In this document: in pieces, positions 22,501-34,302 of the stretch
How the letters are laid out: every line of letters starts with the position of its first letter
How positions within the stretch are numbered: position 1 is the first letter of the stretch
Assembly (NCBI GenBank): GCA_963969395.1
Contig: OZ017799.1
Location: 23,252,501 to 23,316,500, forward strand
Direction: 5' to 3'
DNA length: 64,000 nt
Source of the DNA: Pseudoscleropodium purum
Lineage: Eukaryota > Streptophyta > Bryopsida > Hypnales > Brachytheciaceae
Notes under the pieces: generated by a model
Seen by the model: the letters and a program-made list of their open reading frames with translations, nothing else
Databases searched by the model: none
What the model was told of the DNA's origin: nothing
Made by a program: the position numbers and the translations under genes

Positions 22501-25181
22501 TCAACAAGAAAACACAAAAAATAAGTTAAAGTAGTCAAAATGGAGTACTCTTCAAATCTTGCCATGCATTGGATTGTGAAGTAAAAGGAGCCACGTTTGG
22601 TGTGCTTGGAATCCTAAACCATGTTTACTGTGCTATAGTAGGGGGTGGTTTGGCCTCCAGTCCTAGCCAAAGGGGTTCCTACCAGGGAAGTCGTGCCATG
22701 GTAGGGATGCTCTTGACATGACTATCTAAGAGAAAAACCACATTGACAAAGGAAATGCAAGAAAAGGTATAGAATCAAAATTTTAGTTTTTAGGTTACTT
22801 TTTAGTTTTTATTGAAAAAGTATGTAGAAAGTAGTCTAAAAAGTAGAAAAAATAGCTTAAAAGTAGACTAAAAACGCTAAAAAACATAAAGTAGCTAAAA
22901 GTAATCGAAAAAGCAATTTTTAAACTTTATGCAATGTGAATAGGGCAGTTTGGATGGATGAAGTACAAAATGGATGAAAAACTGCATAGATGGATGAAAG
23001 ATTCCAAAAGGTGCTAGAAGGGATGAATGGGACTCAATATGGATGAAAAATTGCAAAATGGATGAATGAGGCATAGAATTGGATGAAAAACAAAAAAAAC
23101 AAAAAAACAAAAATGATTGGAAGAGGCGTGAGCCTTCTTCTTGACGTTTCAAAAGATACAAGAAAAATGAATTTTTTTTTCTCTCTCACTATGCATGCAG
23201 GAAGCACATGTCTGTACTTTCTTGTTTTTTATAATTTATAAATAAAATAAAATTTTCTTTAGTGCAAATCCGTTTTAACTGTGAATGTGATAATTATTGC
23301 AATTGCATATTCTGGCCTTTCTAAATTTGCAATCTGTTCATTTTAAAAATTAAAAATTGTGTCGAAGCATTCTGGTGGCGACGAACTGTTGCAGCATAAA
23401 TAATTCGATCTACAAAACAAATTGGATTTTTGGCTGAAAAACACACATGAATTCTTTGAATAGTGATGTAAATTTTGAATCTATTTGAATTAGCATTTTA
23501 CAATGGAACTAATGTTAAGAGTTTCTAAATATATTCCAAAATAATGCATATTTTTGGACAACAAAGTATATTATTGTTGAATATGAAGAGGCCAATTAAA
23601 GACAATTACCATTATAAGCTTAAATATTTTGAGCATGAAAAGCCATCTTCATCAACACCACATATTCAAGTATCAAAGATATCAAAATTGCTACAAAAAA
23701 AAATCTAAATGCTAATTGTGTATTATTTTCCACTATTTGCTTTGTTATTTGTATTTTAATTTGGATAATAGCACCTTCTTGAATTGGTTGTTGTCATTTT
23801 CACCTTGTTTGATCCAACATTGGAGTGCCTTCTTGTGAATAAGAAAAATGTGAAATTCATGTATGAGTTTATAAATTATTATTTTGGGGATGATTTCTTA
23901 CTAATTTTCACCAAAAATTGTTGAAGTTGATTATTTGTGTATATACACATGCAAAAATAGAGGTAAAATGTCATATTAGGGTTTCTTCCATGTAACTTTT
24001 AACCTAAAAAATGTAGACATGATCTATGCATTGTAATTAAGTAAGAAGATAAATTAATACAAAATACATGTTGGGTTGAATAAGTTATAAATGAAGATAT
24101 AAAAAACTTTATAGATTAGAAATCAATTGGTATGTTATAAAAATTCAAACATGATTGTTTATTGAATATTCATTCTTGAAAATTTCATGTTCACAAATTA
24201 GGTTCAACAATTTTTTTTTTTGTATTTTTTCTACTTGATTTTTGAATTTGTCCTAAAATTAATTGTGAGCTAAATAAATTCTAACTAGAAAACTTTAAGA
24301 AAATTGAAATCTAAAATTGAAATTTTGACCTCAAAATTTGGATGATTGATCGAAAACAAAATAAATATCCAAATTTTTCAAACGGCCCAAGTGTGAATCT
24401 CATTTGGAATATCTGTCCTACAACTTCTAAAATAAAACTTGTAATTCATATTTTGGATTTAGAATTGGACGGAATCGTGAGATTATATGTTCTTTGTGGT
24501 TGATATATATTTGTCTATGTAAAGGGACGACTCACCCTGTGGTTTTGGACCTATTGCTCTGAGATTTGTTGCCCAATCTTAAAAGAAAGGAGAAAGCTCA
24601 AAGACCAAGAATCTGGTATTTTGTCCTAAACATTTCATACCTTACATACTAGACATATTGTCCACTGAGACTACCACATGTAGTCATTTTGCACATAGAT
24701 TCAAAAAGCTCAGAAAGAGCAATTACTAGTCCTATTGTCCAACACATTAAAAAATGTTAATTAAAGAATTATTTGTCTATTTTAAAAATATTATCTTGTA
24801 TATATATGATTAGGTCATAGGCTGCATCCATGTATAAGACATGTTACCTAGCCTGACATGTTGCCAAAGATGTGTTGCCCACCCTAGAATACTATATAGG
24901 ACCGGGACTTTTAGAGCATTGTGTCTACATTAGTGGTAATGGACTGTCCACCAAATTGAGAGAACTTGGAAATAAAGAAAGAAAGAAAAAGAATAAAAGT
25001 ATAAGAATAAAGTTTCCAAGTATGATTTATAAAGTTAGTTTACACATAACCTAAATCTACTTTAAAAGTGACATTAGATGCACTAATAATAGACTACGAT
25101 GGCTTATCCACGGATGAACTCCTATATTACTGGTACTTGACAAAAAGTAAAAGTTAGTGAAAAAGTACCTCACAAAAAGCT
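22501..25181. other. AT-rich intergenic DNA, no gene recognised
   Basis: The region includes an A/G-rich low-complexity stretch (about 22780-22920) and the ggatgaa array listed separately. No motif-bearing open frame was found. Confidence 0.45.
22951..23092. repeat. Degenerate ggatgaa repeat
   Basis: 'ggatga' recurs seven or eight times at irregular spacing of 12-30 bp, for example 'atggatgaaaaactgcatag'. The minus-strand open frame here translates this repeat and is not a gene. Confidence 0.7.
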
Positions 25182-25301
25182 GGAAAACATCGGGGTGGAG
25201 TTGGGAACGATGGGGACGGCTTAGGGAATGTGGGGAAGACAAGGGAACATCGGGGAGCAATTAGGAACATTGGAGGATGGGTAAGGAAATGTGGGGGGAA
25301 G
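25182..25301. repeat. G-rich minisatellite, six units of 20-22 bp
   Basis: Units follow a 'gggaacatcggggagcaatta' pattern with substitutions. It stands out as a purine-rich island in AT-rich DNA. Confidence 0.75.
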
Positions 25302-26056
25302 CGTAGCGGCCAGCTAGCCCAACTAGCAGAGCGGTAGCCCTGCTCAAGAGCTTGCTTGTCACTAATGAACACTACCTGGCCCCTGCTGACCGGCTTATGT
25401 CTCCACCTGGCCCTGTCTTCCACAGTTGGGTATGCAAGGGGCTAGAGGTTGGATCCTACATTTTCAACAGACCAAAGTAAATGACCTTGGGTTTTTCATT
25501 GGAGGTTGCAATTAAAAAAAAAATTTAGTGCATTCTCTAGAAGAATGATATGTACATGTTTTCACCGTTGGTATTTCTATAAAAAAGAATATCTGAAATT
25601 CATATCAGGCTTGCAATTTTGCATAATGCATTTCAAAATTTGAAGACCTCATTGCATTGCAAGAATTGTTTGAGTATCCTAAACCCCTTCAATGGATTTG
25701 AAATTTCTTCCCCACATACCCAACATGGTCTGCTACATAGAGATATAAAACCTCAAATTTGTGTAGAGTAAGTTTTTCCCTTTAGCATTGGTCAAAGTGA
25801 GCTGAAATTGTAGGGCAACATTAGAAAAAAAACATTTCCAACTTTGGAAGCTCATATCTCGCAATCCGTTTGGTCAAACTTTATGAAATTTTTACCACTT
25901 CGTCTTAAACAACTTCATCTTAAACAAGTAAAGTACAAGATCCTACAGTCAGATTCTAAAAAATTTAATTCTTTTGGTTTCCCTCATGAACACAGCAAAA
26001 AAAGGCAGTTTTCACAGCTTTTTTGTATAAAATGGCCCTGGTCCTTTAGGGGTTAA
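25302..26056. other. Intergenic; ends in a TTAA-adjacent terminus of the piggyBac-like family
   Basis: 'gtcctttagggg' followed by TTAA at 26053-26056 matches, in reverse complement, the CCCCTAAAG.. termini of the TTAA elements further on. The inner sequence includes 'aaaggcagtttt', like theirs. The partner end was not found, so only one terminus is supported. Confidence 0.4.
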
Positions 26057-27414
26057 ATTAGCTAGGGTGGAAATACCAAAACCCATCAAAATAAGCAATT
26101 TAGCATTGATAGTTGGAGGCACTTTTTTTAAGAAAAATTATTTTTTAGAATTAAAAATAAATAAAATTAGATAAGGCATCTAATTTCTATGAATTTCAAA
26201 GTAGAGTTCCCAAGGCACTTTGAATTGCACTCTAAAAAAACAACTTGGTTCTAAAATCAAAATTTAGAAAAATCAATAGTCCACCAACCACAATAAAATA
26301 TGGAGACAATTTAATGACAGTTTTGAGGGACACTTTACTAAAAATCTATTGTGTAAGAAAGGTTATAGGGATGATATTAGGTGTTTTTACCTTAGTGTGC
26401 TCTTTTTGTCTGCAATAAGCACTATGAAGTTCATATTTTGGATGATGAATATAACACTTCAGAAGTGGGTTTTGTCCAAATAAGTTTCCCATTCATCCAA
26501 TTGTAATGCTTGGATCTTAAAAGAAATTCTTAGACTGTACACAATTTGATGAAATTCAAATAAATCTCTTACATTAAAAATTTCAAATTGTGTCACGATT
26601 GCTGCTGCCATGTTTTTCATCTGCACCATCTCTCATCCATTCATTGCAAAACACAACCCCAAATTTATGTGCAATGATCTGTTTTATCAATTATTTTGAA
26701 TGATGAGAAGTATAAGCGTAGCTGTTTTATCACTCACACTCCTTCCTTGCAAAGCTTATAACTGTCTGGAGAATAAAAATAAATGCTTTGTAACTTTTGG
26801 AGTGCAAAAGATCATCACTCAAGACCTATCTATCCAAAGTAAAGTAATATGATATTGACTAACTTATTACGGAGTATTTTGGATTCCTGGAAGCTCCAAA
26901 CAAGCTTCACATGCATGTAGGTTAACTGAGTGACGTGAAATGGGTCCCAAACTTTGTGGTCACAGTCATCCATCAAATGGGACCCAAGTACGTTTGAAAG
27001 AAAATTGTGCCAAAAGGGCAAGTTGGTGGTAATTGATGCTATGAGTCTACAACTTTACAAGTGGGTTCCTTGTTGTTCATTTGATGCAAGACTATCATAA
27101 TGCCAAATCTGGCTTTCAAGGTAGATTCGTCAAAAATGCATAGATGCATAAATGCATTATAACTCATAATGCAGCCCCTCTTTCTACATCCTTAGATTTG
27201 TAAAAAGTATAGATATGGACTTTTGTGATGAACTATTACACTTAACATTATGTAGTCCATAGCTTCAATGAAACTCATTTTGGTACAGATGGTCGTCACT
27301 CACTACTCATTGTTTATTATAAGAACAAGCATGTTGTTTTTCAATAAATGGTGTTGTTCATTTTGTTTCCAAGTTCATATCTTCAACTTCAAAATTCAAA
27401 TGATTACAAACTAA

Positions 27415-27839
27415 GGTAGAAGAAACCAATAGCTGATCAAATAAGCCATTTTGGAATAGATGGTGAACAGTATGAGGTGGTGGAAATTTTTCCCATGTAG
27501 GAAGATAGGAAATATGGGGATGGTGAATTTTTCAGGATTTTATTCCCCCAATTGAAATTATTGTGAATTTTGGAAGTCAAAAAGTGCATTTTACTAGTAG
27601 CCAGTGTCTCTAGTCTTCTATTTCCAATCATAGCTAAATTACTTTCCTACTCACTACTTCCTTCTTTCTTGGTCACTACTTTGGGACATGTATTATAATA
27701 TTATTAGTCCTCCTAACATTGAAAAGGACCAAAAAAATAGATTCTAAGTTTTAGTTGAAATTTTTTTATAGTCTTAGTTGGAAACAGCTGCACCTTGTAG
27801 GTTGGTTATTGGATGTAGTTGACAATTGATGCTTCTACC
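27415..27839. mobile_element. MITE, 425 bp, with TAA target duplication (PIF/Harbinger-like)
   Basis: The ends are GGTAGAAG and CTTCTACC (8-bp exact TIRs, with CAAT also shared a few bases further in). TAA is present on both sides (27412-27414 and 27840-27842). Unit 2 carries the unfilled site at about 47185, where 'acaaactaa' runs directly into 'attctctcac'. A 3-bp TAA target points to PIF/Harbinger (Tourist) MITEs. A direct relative lies at 9397-9770. Confidence 0.8.
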
Positions 27840-29364
27840 TAAAATTCTCTCACCAAGAAAATGGTGTCATTTCTAAGATAACCACTCATGAAAGTAGCAA
27901 AACAACATTGACTACTTTTTGTGGTGGCTAAAAGCAATACATTTGCTTCTGTTTTTCTTTTAGTATGTGTACTTGGCCTGAGTCTCTTTGAAACATATTG
28001 TAGTTTTTATTTGTTGAATTTTTTCTTTTAATATATCATTGTAGTGCTTAAATTATACATTGGAAGCCTATAGTCAAGCATGATAACTTCCAAAATATGT
28101 TTTTCCCTATTTGTAAATAGAGGAATGACATCATGGTTTCTTCTTTTCCATCAGTGTATTTTTCTATCTTTCTGGAAGCTTCCCAATTGTTTCATTTCAA
28201 CTTCCATAAGTATAAAATATTAGAAACACTGTCTGCGCAGACCATTTGAAAATGATCACATGCAAGAAGATCAACAATTGATCTCATTGTTCTACTTTCA
28301 AAATGAAACACTTGTATATTTTACAAGGCCAAATGGAACCAAGGAACTGGTTTTTCCGCGAATTCAGCCACCCACTGGGTCCCTGCTCAAGAAGATTTGT
28401 GTCTTGTAACAAAAGTCTTGTTGTCTGGGTTTGTGATCCATATGCAGCTTTAGAATTGGAGGAAGTGGGAGTGTGAAAGATGAGGCCTGTTCTCTTATTA
28501 ATTTTTATGCATCGGGCAAGACTACCATCAACTTCTCATGACCCGGAAGTCAAACGCGCTTGGGACTGCTGCACTTTGGAAATACATTACCTTTCCTTTC
28601 CGTGTTTTTTCAGTTGATTTCTTTCACAGATTGAAACTTGTTTGCACTGACATCCATCCATCCATCAAATGTTACAATTTGCAAACTCATGCCCGATGAC
28701 TTCTGTTTGCTGAAAACAATTCTTCAGTTGGAGTACTTACAGGATTGTACGTAGTGTGAAGATCTTGAGAGCAGTCTTAAGCACATTTGAAGCTTTTTAA
28801 TTATCTTTCCTAATGTAAATTGCGGGATCATGGTGTTGAATGTACTGTATTGAACCTCTAATTCTAGGTTGGAAGGTTTCTAAAGATGCATTGATTTCTA
28901 TAACTTGGAGGCATAGATTCTTGGATGGTTTGGTGTTGATGTGCAAACTCACGTGGCAATTTTTGAGATTTAATTGATATTTTTGTAATAATTTGGTTTA
29001 CTACTAGTATATAAGTTATTTCAATTTAGCGTAAGATGCATTGTCTAATTGTTGCATTTTTCATTTTTCTACTAGGATCAAGATTCTAATATGGTTATTG
29101 CGACAATACAAATAGTTCTTTACTTTATTTTTGGAAACTAAATAATCAAATTTACATCTATTTAAAAGAATTTGTAGATTGAGTGAAAAATATGAGCTAC
29201 TTCAACTAAGTTAATATTCTAATTCTATACTAACATCAATTTTGTTATGTTGACTCTATTTAGAGTCCAATTTGGAGAACAAATATTGTGGCCTTCAATT
29301 GAACAAAGCTTCAAAATTTAGGACTCTGTGAAGTAAATTTTTAAGTTTTATGGCCTTTGCTTAA

Positions 29365-30171
29365 CCCCTAAATGCCCAAGCCTTTTTAAATGTGTTTTGA
29401 CTATGAAAAAAGAGCATAGGTTTATAATTATCTCCATTGAAGCAAATTGTTTCTTTTTCAAAATCTATTTGACTGTATGAATATTTAAAGAGCTTGCTTA
29501 TTAGTATACAAACCAATTTTGAGTGAAAAAATTGCATATTAAGAGTTGTAAGATTATAAAAAGAGAAATGTATGTTTTCTATTTTAGTATACTATTCTTC
29601 CCTACAACGTTTCAAAAATTTGCACATAAATGTTTTTTGGGATTTGAGGTGACATGAACATGAACAAATTGTGTTAGCACACTAAAATTCACTTTTATAA
29701 AACTGAATTTCAAATGTAAAGCTATTAAATATATTACACAATCCACCTTGCAATTGTTGAAATCCAATTTTTTTTATAAGTGAAAATCACAAACAGTTCC
29801 AAATCAACACTTGCTTGTTTAAATTTTTAATATTGACAATCATGAAAACACTTTATTCTTTCCACTAGGACCATTTTCAAAGCAAATGGATAAGTACAAG
29901 TTTTTAGATCTCAAATCAAGTGAAATTGCTCAAAGTTGGGAAATGAAGTGAAATTAGCAAATTGTATACTTCCACTAATGGACATATATGGCTTTGGAGA
30001 CCTCTCAATTATCAAATTTGTACCTTTTTAGTGAAAAATGAAAGTTTTCAATAGTTAACCCTAAAAATCGCCTATAAAAAATTTACAATGGTCAAATGAA
30101 TTTAACTACCCATACCAAAATGAGCTTGAAATTTTAGATTGACCATATATGGTCACTTGGGCATTTAGGGG
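29365..30171. mobile_element. TTAA-flanked element P1 (piggyBac-like, non-autonomous), 807 bp
   Basis: Exact 16-bp TIRs CCCCTAAATGCCCAAG face inwards, and TTAA flanks both sides (29361-29364 and 30172-30175). TTAA targets with C-starting termini are the signature of piggyBac elements. No open frame of note. A diverged copy lies at 57711-58661. Unit 2 preserves a single TTAA (50525-50528) at the equivalent place, so P1 together with the abutting P2 is an insertion. Confidence 0.88.
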
Positions 30172-30175
30172 TTAA

Positions 30176-32329
30176 TTCTAAAGTTTGAAGGCCTTTTTTC
30201 ATAAAAAGACATTCAAAACTGCCATTTCTATTGCAAAGACCAAAAATATCTTTAAATTGTTTTTTTGCACATGTAACAATAGGAATGCACACTTGTATTG
30301 TTTAAAAATGAATGAAAAGAATTCAACAAAACTTTAATCCCATAGGTTGCAAGATAGTTGTGTTGAAGTGAAGAAAACTAGTTTTTTTGCACCTTAAATG
30401 ACCAAATTGTTAGACTTCGAATTTTCTTAACTTAAATCTATTTGTACTATAAAAATTGAATTTTGCAATTCTTTTGCTGAATAATCGAGTTGAGAGTCTA
30501 AGGTTTTTGTTAAAAGCTTGATTATCATTCTTCAAGAAATTGATAAATAGAAACAAAGACAAGATATTAAAAAAATTGAATCATTAATAGCTTTGAGATA
30601 GAATAGAACATTAAAGTAGGTACCCCACAAACTGCCACTTTTTGCTTCTAAGCCTATTTTCTATTAGTAGATTGTTTAGATATTCATATGTTCTTGTTGG
30701 CAAATGAAAAGAGGTTCTAACACACCAAAGAACGTGGCACTTGGATATTATATACAAAAGTTATTGAGGAACAAAATTTGGTTCTAAAAGCATTTCTCAC
30801 ACATAGGTGTAGAACTAATTGGTTTTGGAAATGTACACATAGTATAGATGGTGGTTTAAAGTCAGTGGCACATTTGGGTGTACCTACCTTAGACAAAATT
30901 TGGACTCTCTATAGAATTGTCTCCCTCATAACTAAATGTGCAAATACAATAGAAAGAAAAAAAAATATGAAAAAAAATATGAAAAATCATGTATGACATG
31001 ATTGCCTTAGGTGCTAAGTTTAAATGCAATTTTTAATTTTTATTATATATATATATATATACAAATTTAAAAAAAATCTTGTATAATTATTTTGCACATT
31101 TGGCTATTAAGAAACAACCATCTAAAGAATCCAAATTTTCTCTAATGAATACATTATTGTAATTCCAATGGTGAGATTGTTCTAAAATGCATATTGAACC
31201 TTGAAAAACAATTTCTTGAAAACTGTAAAAATTGAGTTCAAATTTCAAAAACAAATTCAATGCACTATTTTTATAAAAAAAAACAATCATTTTCTATAAA
31301 ACAAGAAGTTAGATAACTTTCACATCCCTAAATAAATTCAAAATAAATTGAATCAAAGATTTTCATGCAAATAAAAATATAGTCTATAAGAAACAAATCT
31401 TAAAATTTTTTATTTCAATTTCAAATTTTTTTCATTGCCTAATAAAATTCATATTCACTTATCTTCTAAAGGACCATTGTCCCTTCGGGGGACAAATGGG
31501 ATTTTTGGCAAGTACCTAAGGGCTGAAATTATTTCTTGATTCTTTGAAACTTTTTTTGAAGATAGAAAAATTGATTAGCTTTGTAAGAATATAATTTTTT
31601 TTCCAATTGGTGCACGGGAACAAAAATTATGTCCAAATAAGCTCAAAACAAGAGACAGGGGGAAATAAGAAAATTTCAAAAATTTAATTTTCAATTTTTT
31701 CCTCATAGATTCTATTTTTGTGTACATGGAAAGCTTTGATTCATTACATTTGGATTCTTTCTAAGAAAGTTATGGACAATCTTGTTTTTCGGGCAATTGG
31801 TGCCTCTTCTTGGAAAAATAATTTTAAAGATTCAGTTTTGAATGCAATTTTTATAATTTTTCGAAAAAAAATAGTTTCACATAGTTTATTTTTCTTGCTA
31901 GAACTATCTTACCATTGGAATTATTGCAGTTTAATTCCATTTTAGAGATATTAATAATTTAGATTTTCCTTCTATCTCATACCTATTTCTACTTAACAAT
32001 TTTTTATAGAATAAAAATTCAGTTTTCTTGAATTGTCATTTTTTTCCACATATTTTTATACTATTTAGGTGTAAGATCCTTTGATTAGTTGTGAAAAAAA
32101 AACAATAAAATTTTTTTTTACCTTTTGCTATAGGAATGGCAGTTTTGAGTGTTTTTTGGTAGAAAAAAAGACCTGGACACCAATTGAATAAAAAGTTATA
32201 TGTCAAAAAAGCTAATGTGTTTATCTATCTAGAATTTTTTTTAAATCACTCCAAAAATTGAGATCATACGAGTGTACATGAATTTACATTTGTTTTACAA
32301 AGAGACTTTGGGAATTGGGATTTTAGAGG
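30176..32329. mobile_element. TTAA-flanked element P2, 2154 bp, abutting P1
   Basis: P2 begins right after P1's right TTAA with TTCTAAAGTTTGAAGG and ends with an inverted CCTCTAAAATCCC before TTAA 32330-32333. Inverted 'actgccatttctat' motifs lie inside both ends (near 30213 and 32132). It is similar along its length to P4 (60818-61653), with extra sequence at 30615-31130. The flank after its right TTAA ('aacgaacca.tgttgtgaa') is what directly follows the lone TTAA in unit 2. It encodes no recognisable protein. Confidence 0.75.
30615..30900. repeat. Inverted, shortened copy of 10775-11455
   Basis: The reverse complement aligns with 11455-11330 and then 10935-10775, skipping about 395 bp ('tgttggcaaatgaaa', 'catttgggtgtacctacctt'). 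It lies inside P2 and is absent from the related P4, so it was inserted into P2. Confidence 0.75.
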
Positions 32330-32589
32330 TTAAAACGAACCAATGTTGTGAACTTGTGAAAATTTTCTTTTTAAGAGAAGTTTGTATTAACTATAGTATA
32401 ATCTCCAATTATAGTACTGATTTGTGAAGCACAATTTAGTCCCATTTATAAAAAGATTAATTATAATCAAAATGATGCAAAATTCAATTAAATATGAAAC
32501 ACATGTAGTAATAAAGTTGGAATGTCTTAGTATCTATGCAATAAAAAAATATGTGATTCTTATTGAATGTTCAAAATCAATGATGCTAA

Positions 32590-33130
32590 TATGTGAGTAT
32601 AAAAATGCAAGCATGTGAGCTTTGAGCATATATATAAGTAGATAAACTACAACTATTGAAGGTGAAAACACTTATATAATATAGATACTTATATTATAGT
32701 TACACTATATATAATCATGGAAGATTTTTATAATTTAAACACCTATAACATTTAATGTATAGTCTTTAAGACTCATGTGCTCATGCTCCTAAACAAGGTT
32801 GACAGGACGGTCGGACGTCTGAATGTGGACGTTGACATTCGCGGTCCTGGCGGACGGAGCGTCCCCTAGGACCGCCCCGTCCGCCTGTCCCCCTGTCCCG
32901 CCCCGGTACGGCCGTCCGATCGACACGCGGACTAATGTGGTTCGCATGATCTAGGCGTCCGCCCCACCCGTTCGCCTTCCGACAGCGGGAGGGACGCTGC
33001 GTTCGCTGGCGTTCATGAGGATGGACGTTCGGGTTACAAATGCTATTTTGGGGCGGACGTACTGATTTGTCAACTCTGCTCCTAAACTCGCATAATAACA
33101 ATCCTTTATTCAAAATGGTCTAAAATGGAT
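32590..33130. repeat. Transposed block shared with 58935-59170
   Basis: 'gtgagctttga' and 'atatataagtagata.actac' appear in both places. Unit 2 lacks this block between about 50755 and 50790, so it was inserted into unit 1. The 33-kb copy additionally contains the hAT MITE at 32794. Confidence 0.65.
32794..33078. mobile_element. Non-autonomous hAT element (MITE), 285 bp
   Basis: The ends are CAAGGTTGACA and, inverted, CAGAGTTGACA, with an exact 8-bp duplication CTCCTAAA (32786-32793 and 33079-33086). The homologous stretch at 58935-59170 has only one copy of this target (about 59134-59141, 'gttcctag') and no insert. The interior is very GC- and CpG-rich; a 110-codon open frame on the minus strand reflects that composition and is not a gene. 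It is probably the same family as 11800-12107. Confidence 0.93.
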
Positions 33131-33639
33131 TAAACTATTAAAATAATTTTCCTCTTTTTATGTGATTGCATGACCCAACTCTTTCTCTACCTAATCCATT
33201 GTCAACCACTTTCCTTATCATTAAAAGAGTTTTGGGTGGGCTGGTGGGCCATTTCAAGGCTTGATCCCTGTAGTTCTTTTGCAGTTAAAGAACACCAGGC
33301 TGTCAAAATAAAATTGAAAAAAAAAATGAAAAAAAAAAAAAAAATGGCATGGCAGTCGTTCTGCCACGTCAGGCAGCAACTGCCGTGAGACTGAGAACCC
33401 AGGGAACTCACCGCCCTCCAAACTAGGTGAATTTTTTCATATGGAATTCTTCCTCTGCCAGTTGTGTCAATATCTCAATGCCAGTTTTTACTGCGACCTT
33501 TGCTTATTGACTGAACTTTCAACACCTGAATGTTTGAAGTGGCAAAATATTCTCATTGATGGCGGGGAGCGTCTGGGACTGCTCATAATAACATGTATGA
33601 AGTCAAGGAATGCACCGTGTGCAAAGAAACCTGTTTCGT

Positions 33640-34302
33640 ACAATTGCCCATAAGGATACGTCTCAGTGCATAAATTCCTGCTAACGCTGCGTGTCGGGAT
33701 TGACATCCATGCACCATTAGTCGGTCTCAGCTTCCTTGCTCTGCAGATCGAGCCTTGATCGATGGCATTGTATTACAATGAGTGTCTAGTGTCGATGTTT
33801 CTGTCGATTGGTAGCGATTGCATTCCTTAAAGTCAGAAACTCTGGCTCCCCAAATACCGTAAAGTTCAAATTCATTGTTCTTCCAGATCAATTTCAATTC
33901 CTGGACAGCAAAATCTAGTTAGTTCGACAGCTAGCTGAGTCCGACAGCCGCGGTTGCTTGCTCATTGGATTTCCATCTGGTGCTGCTTCCGTAAATAATC
34001 CTGTCTTGCGTTACATCGAGGATCCAGAGCCGGACTCTGTCCAACTCGGCTGAGCCGGAGAGATCGAATACACCTAGCCCCAGATACGTGATCCAGAAAA
34101 TGTCGTTTTACTAACGTGTGTAGAACCAATTAATTTATAAGGGAGATACGAATCAACGACAGCTCTTTGTTAACGGCTTCCAGAGGTGCTCTTCAGCATG
34201 ATTTTCCACCAGGAGATAGATAGCTTACAGAACCGCGAGTAGGCAAGATATTTCTTCCTCCTCGTGCGCCGAGCTTCAGATAAGATCGATCGAGCTAGGA
34301 CG
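33640..34302 (+). promoter_or_regulatory. Upstream region and 5' leader of LecRK1
   Basis: This stretch is conserved with 51050-51835 ('gtgcataaattcctgct', 'ttagtcggtctcagcttcct', 'ctcgtgcgcc' just before the ATG). A TATA-like TTTATAA lies at 34134-34140, about 165 bases before the ATG, but the aligned position in the other copy is not TATA-like. The transcription start is unknown. Confidence 0.4.

Noticed and set aside
22895..23161. 88-codon minus-strand open frame
   Set aside because: Translation of the ggatgaa low-complexity array.
25305..25460. tRNA-like A-box ('tagcccaactagcagagcgg') and weak B-box ('aggttggatcct')
   Set aside because: The boxes are about 130 bases apart, no cloverleaf forms and no A-rich tail follows, so neither a tRNA nor a SINE is supported.
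32781..33113. 110-codon minus-strand open frame
   Set aside because: It coincides with the GC-rich hAT MITE and its flanks; codon content simply mirrors CpG-rich repeats.
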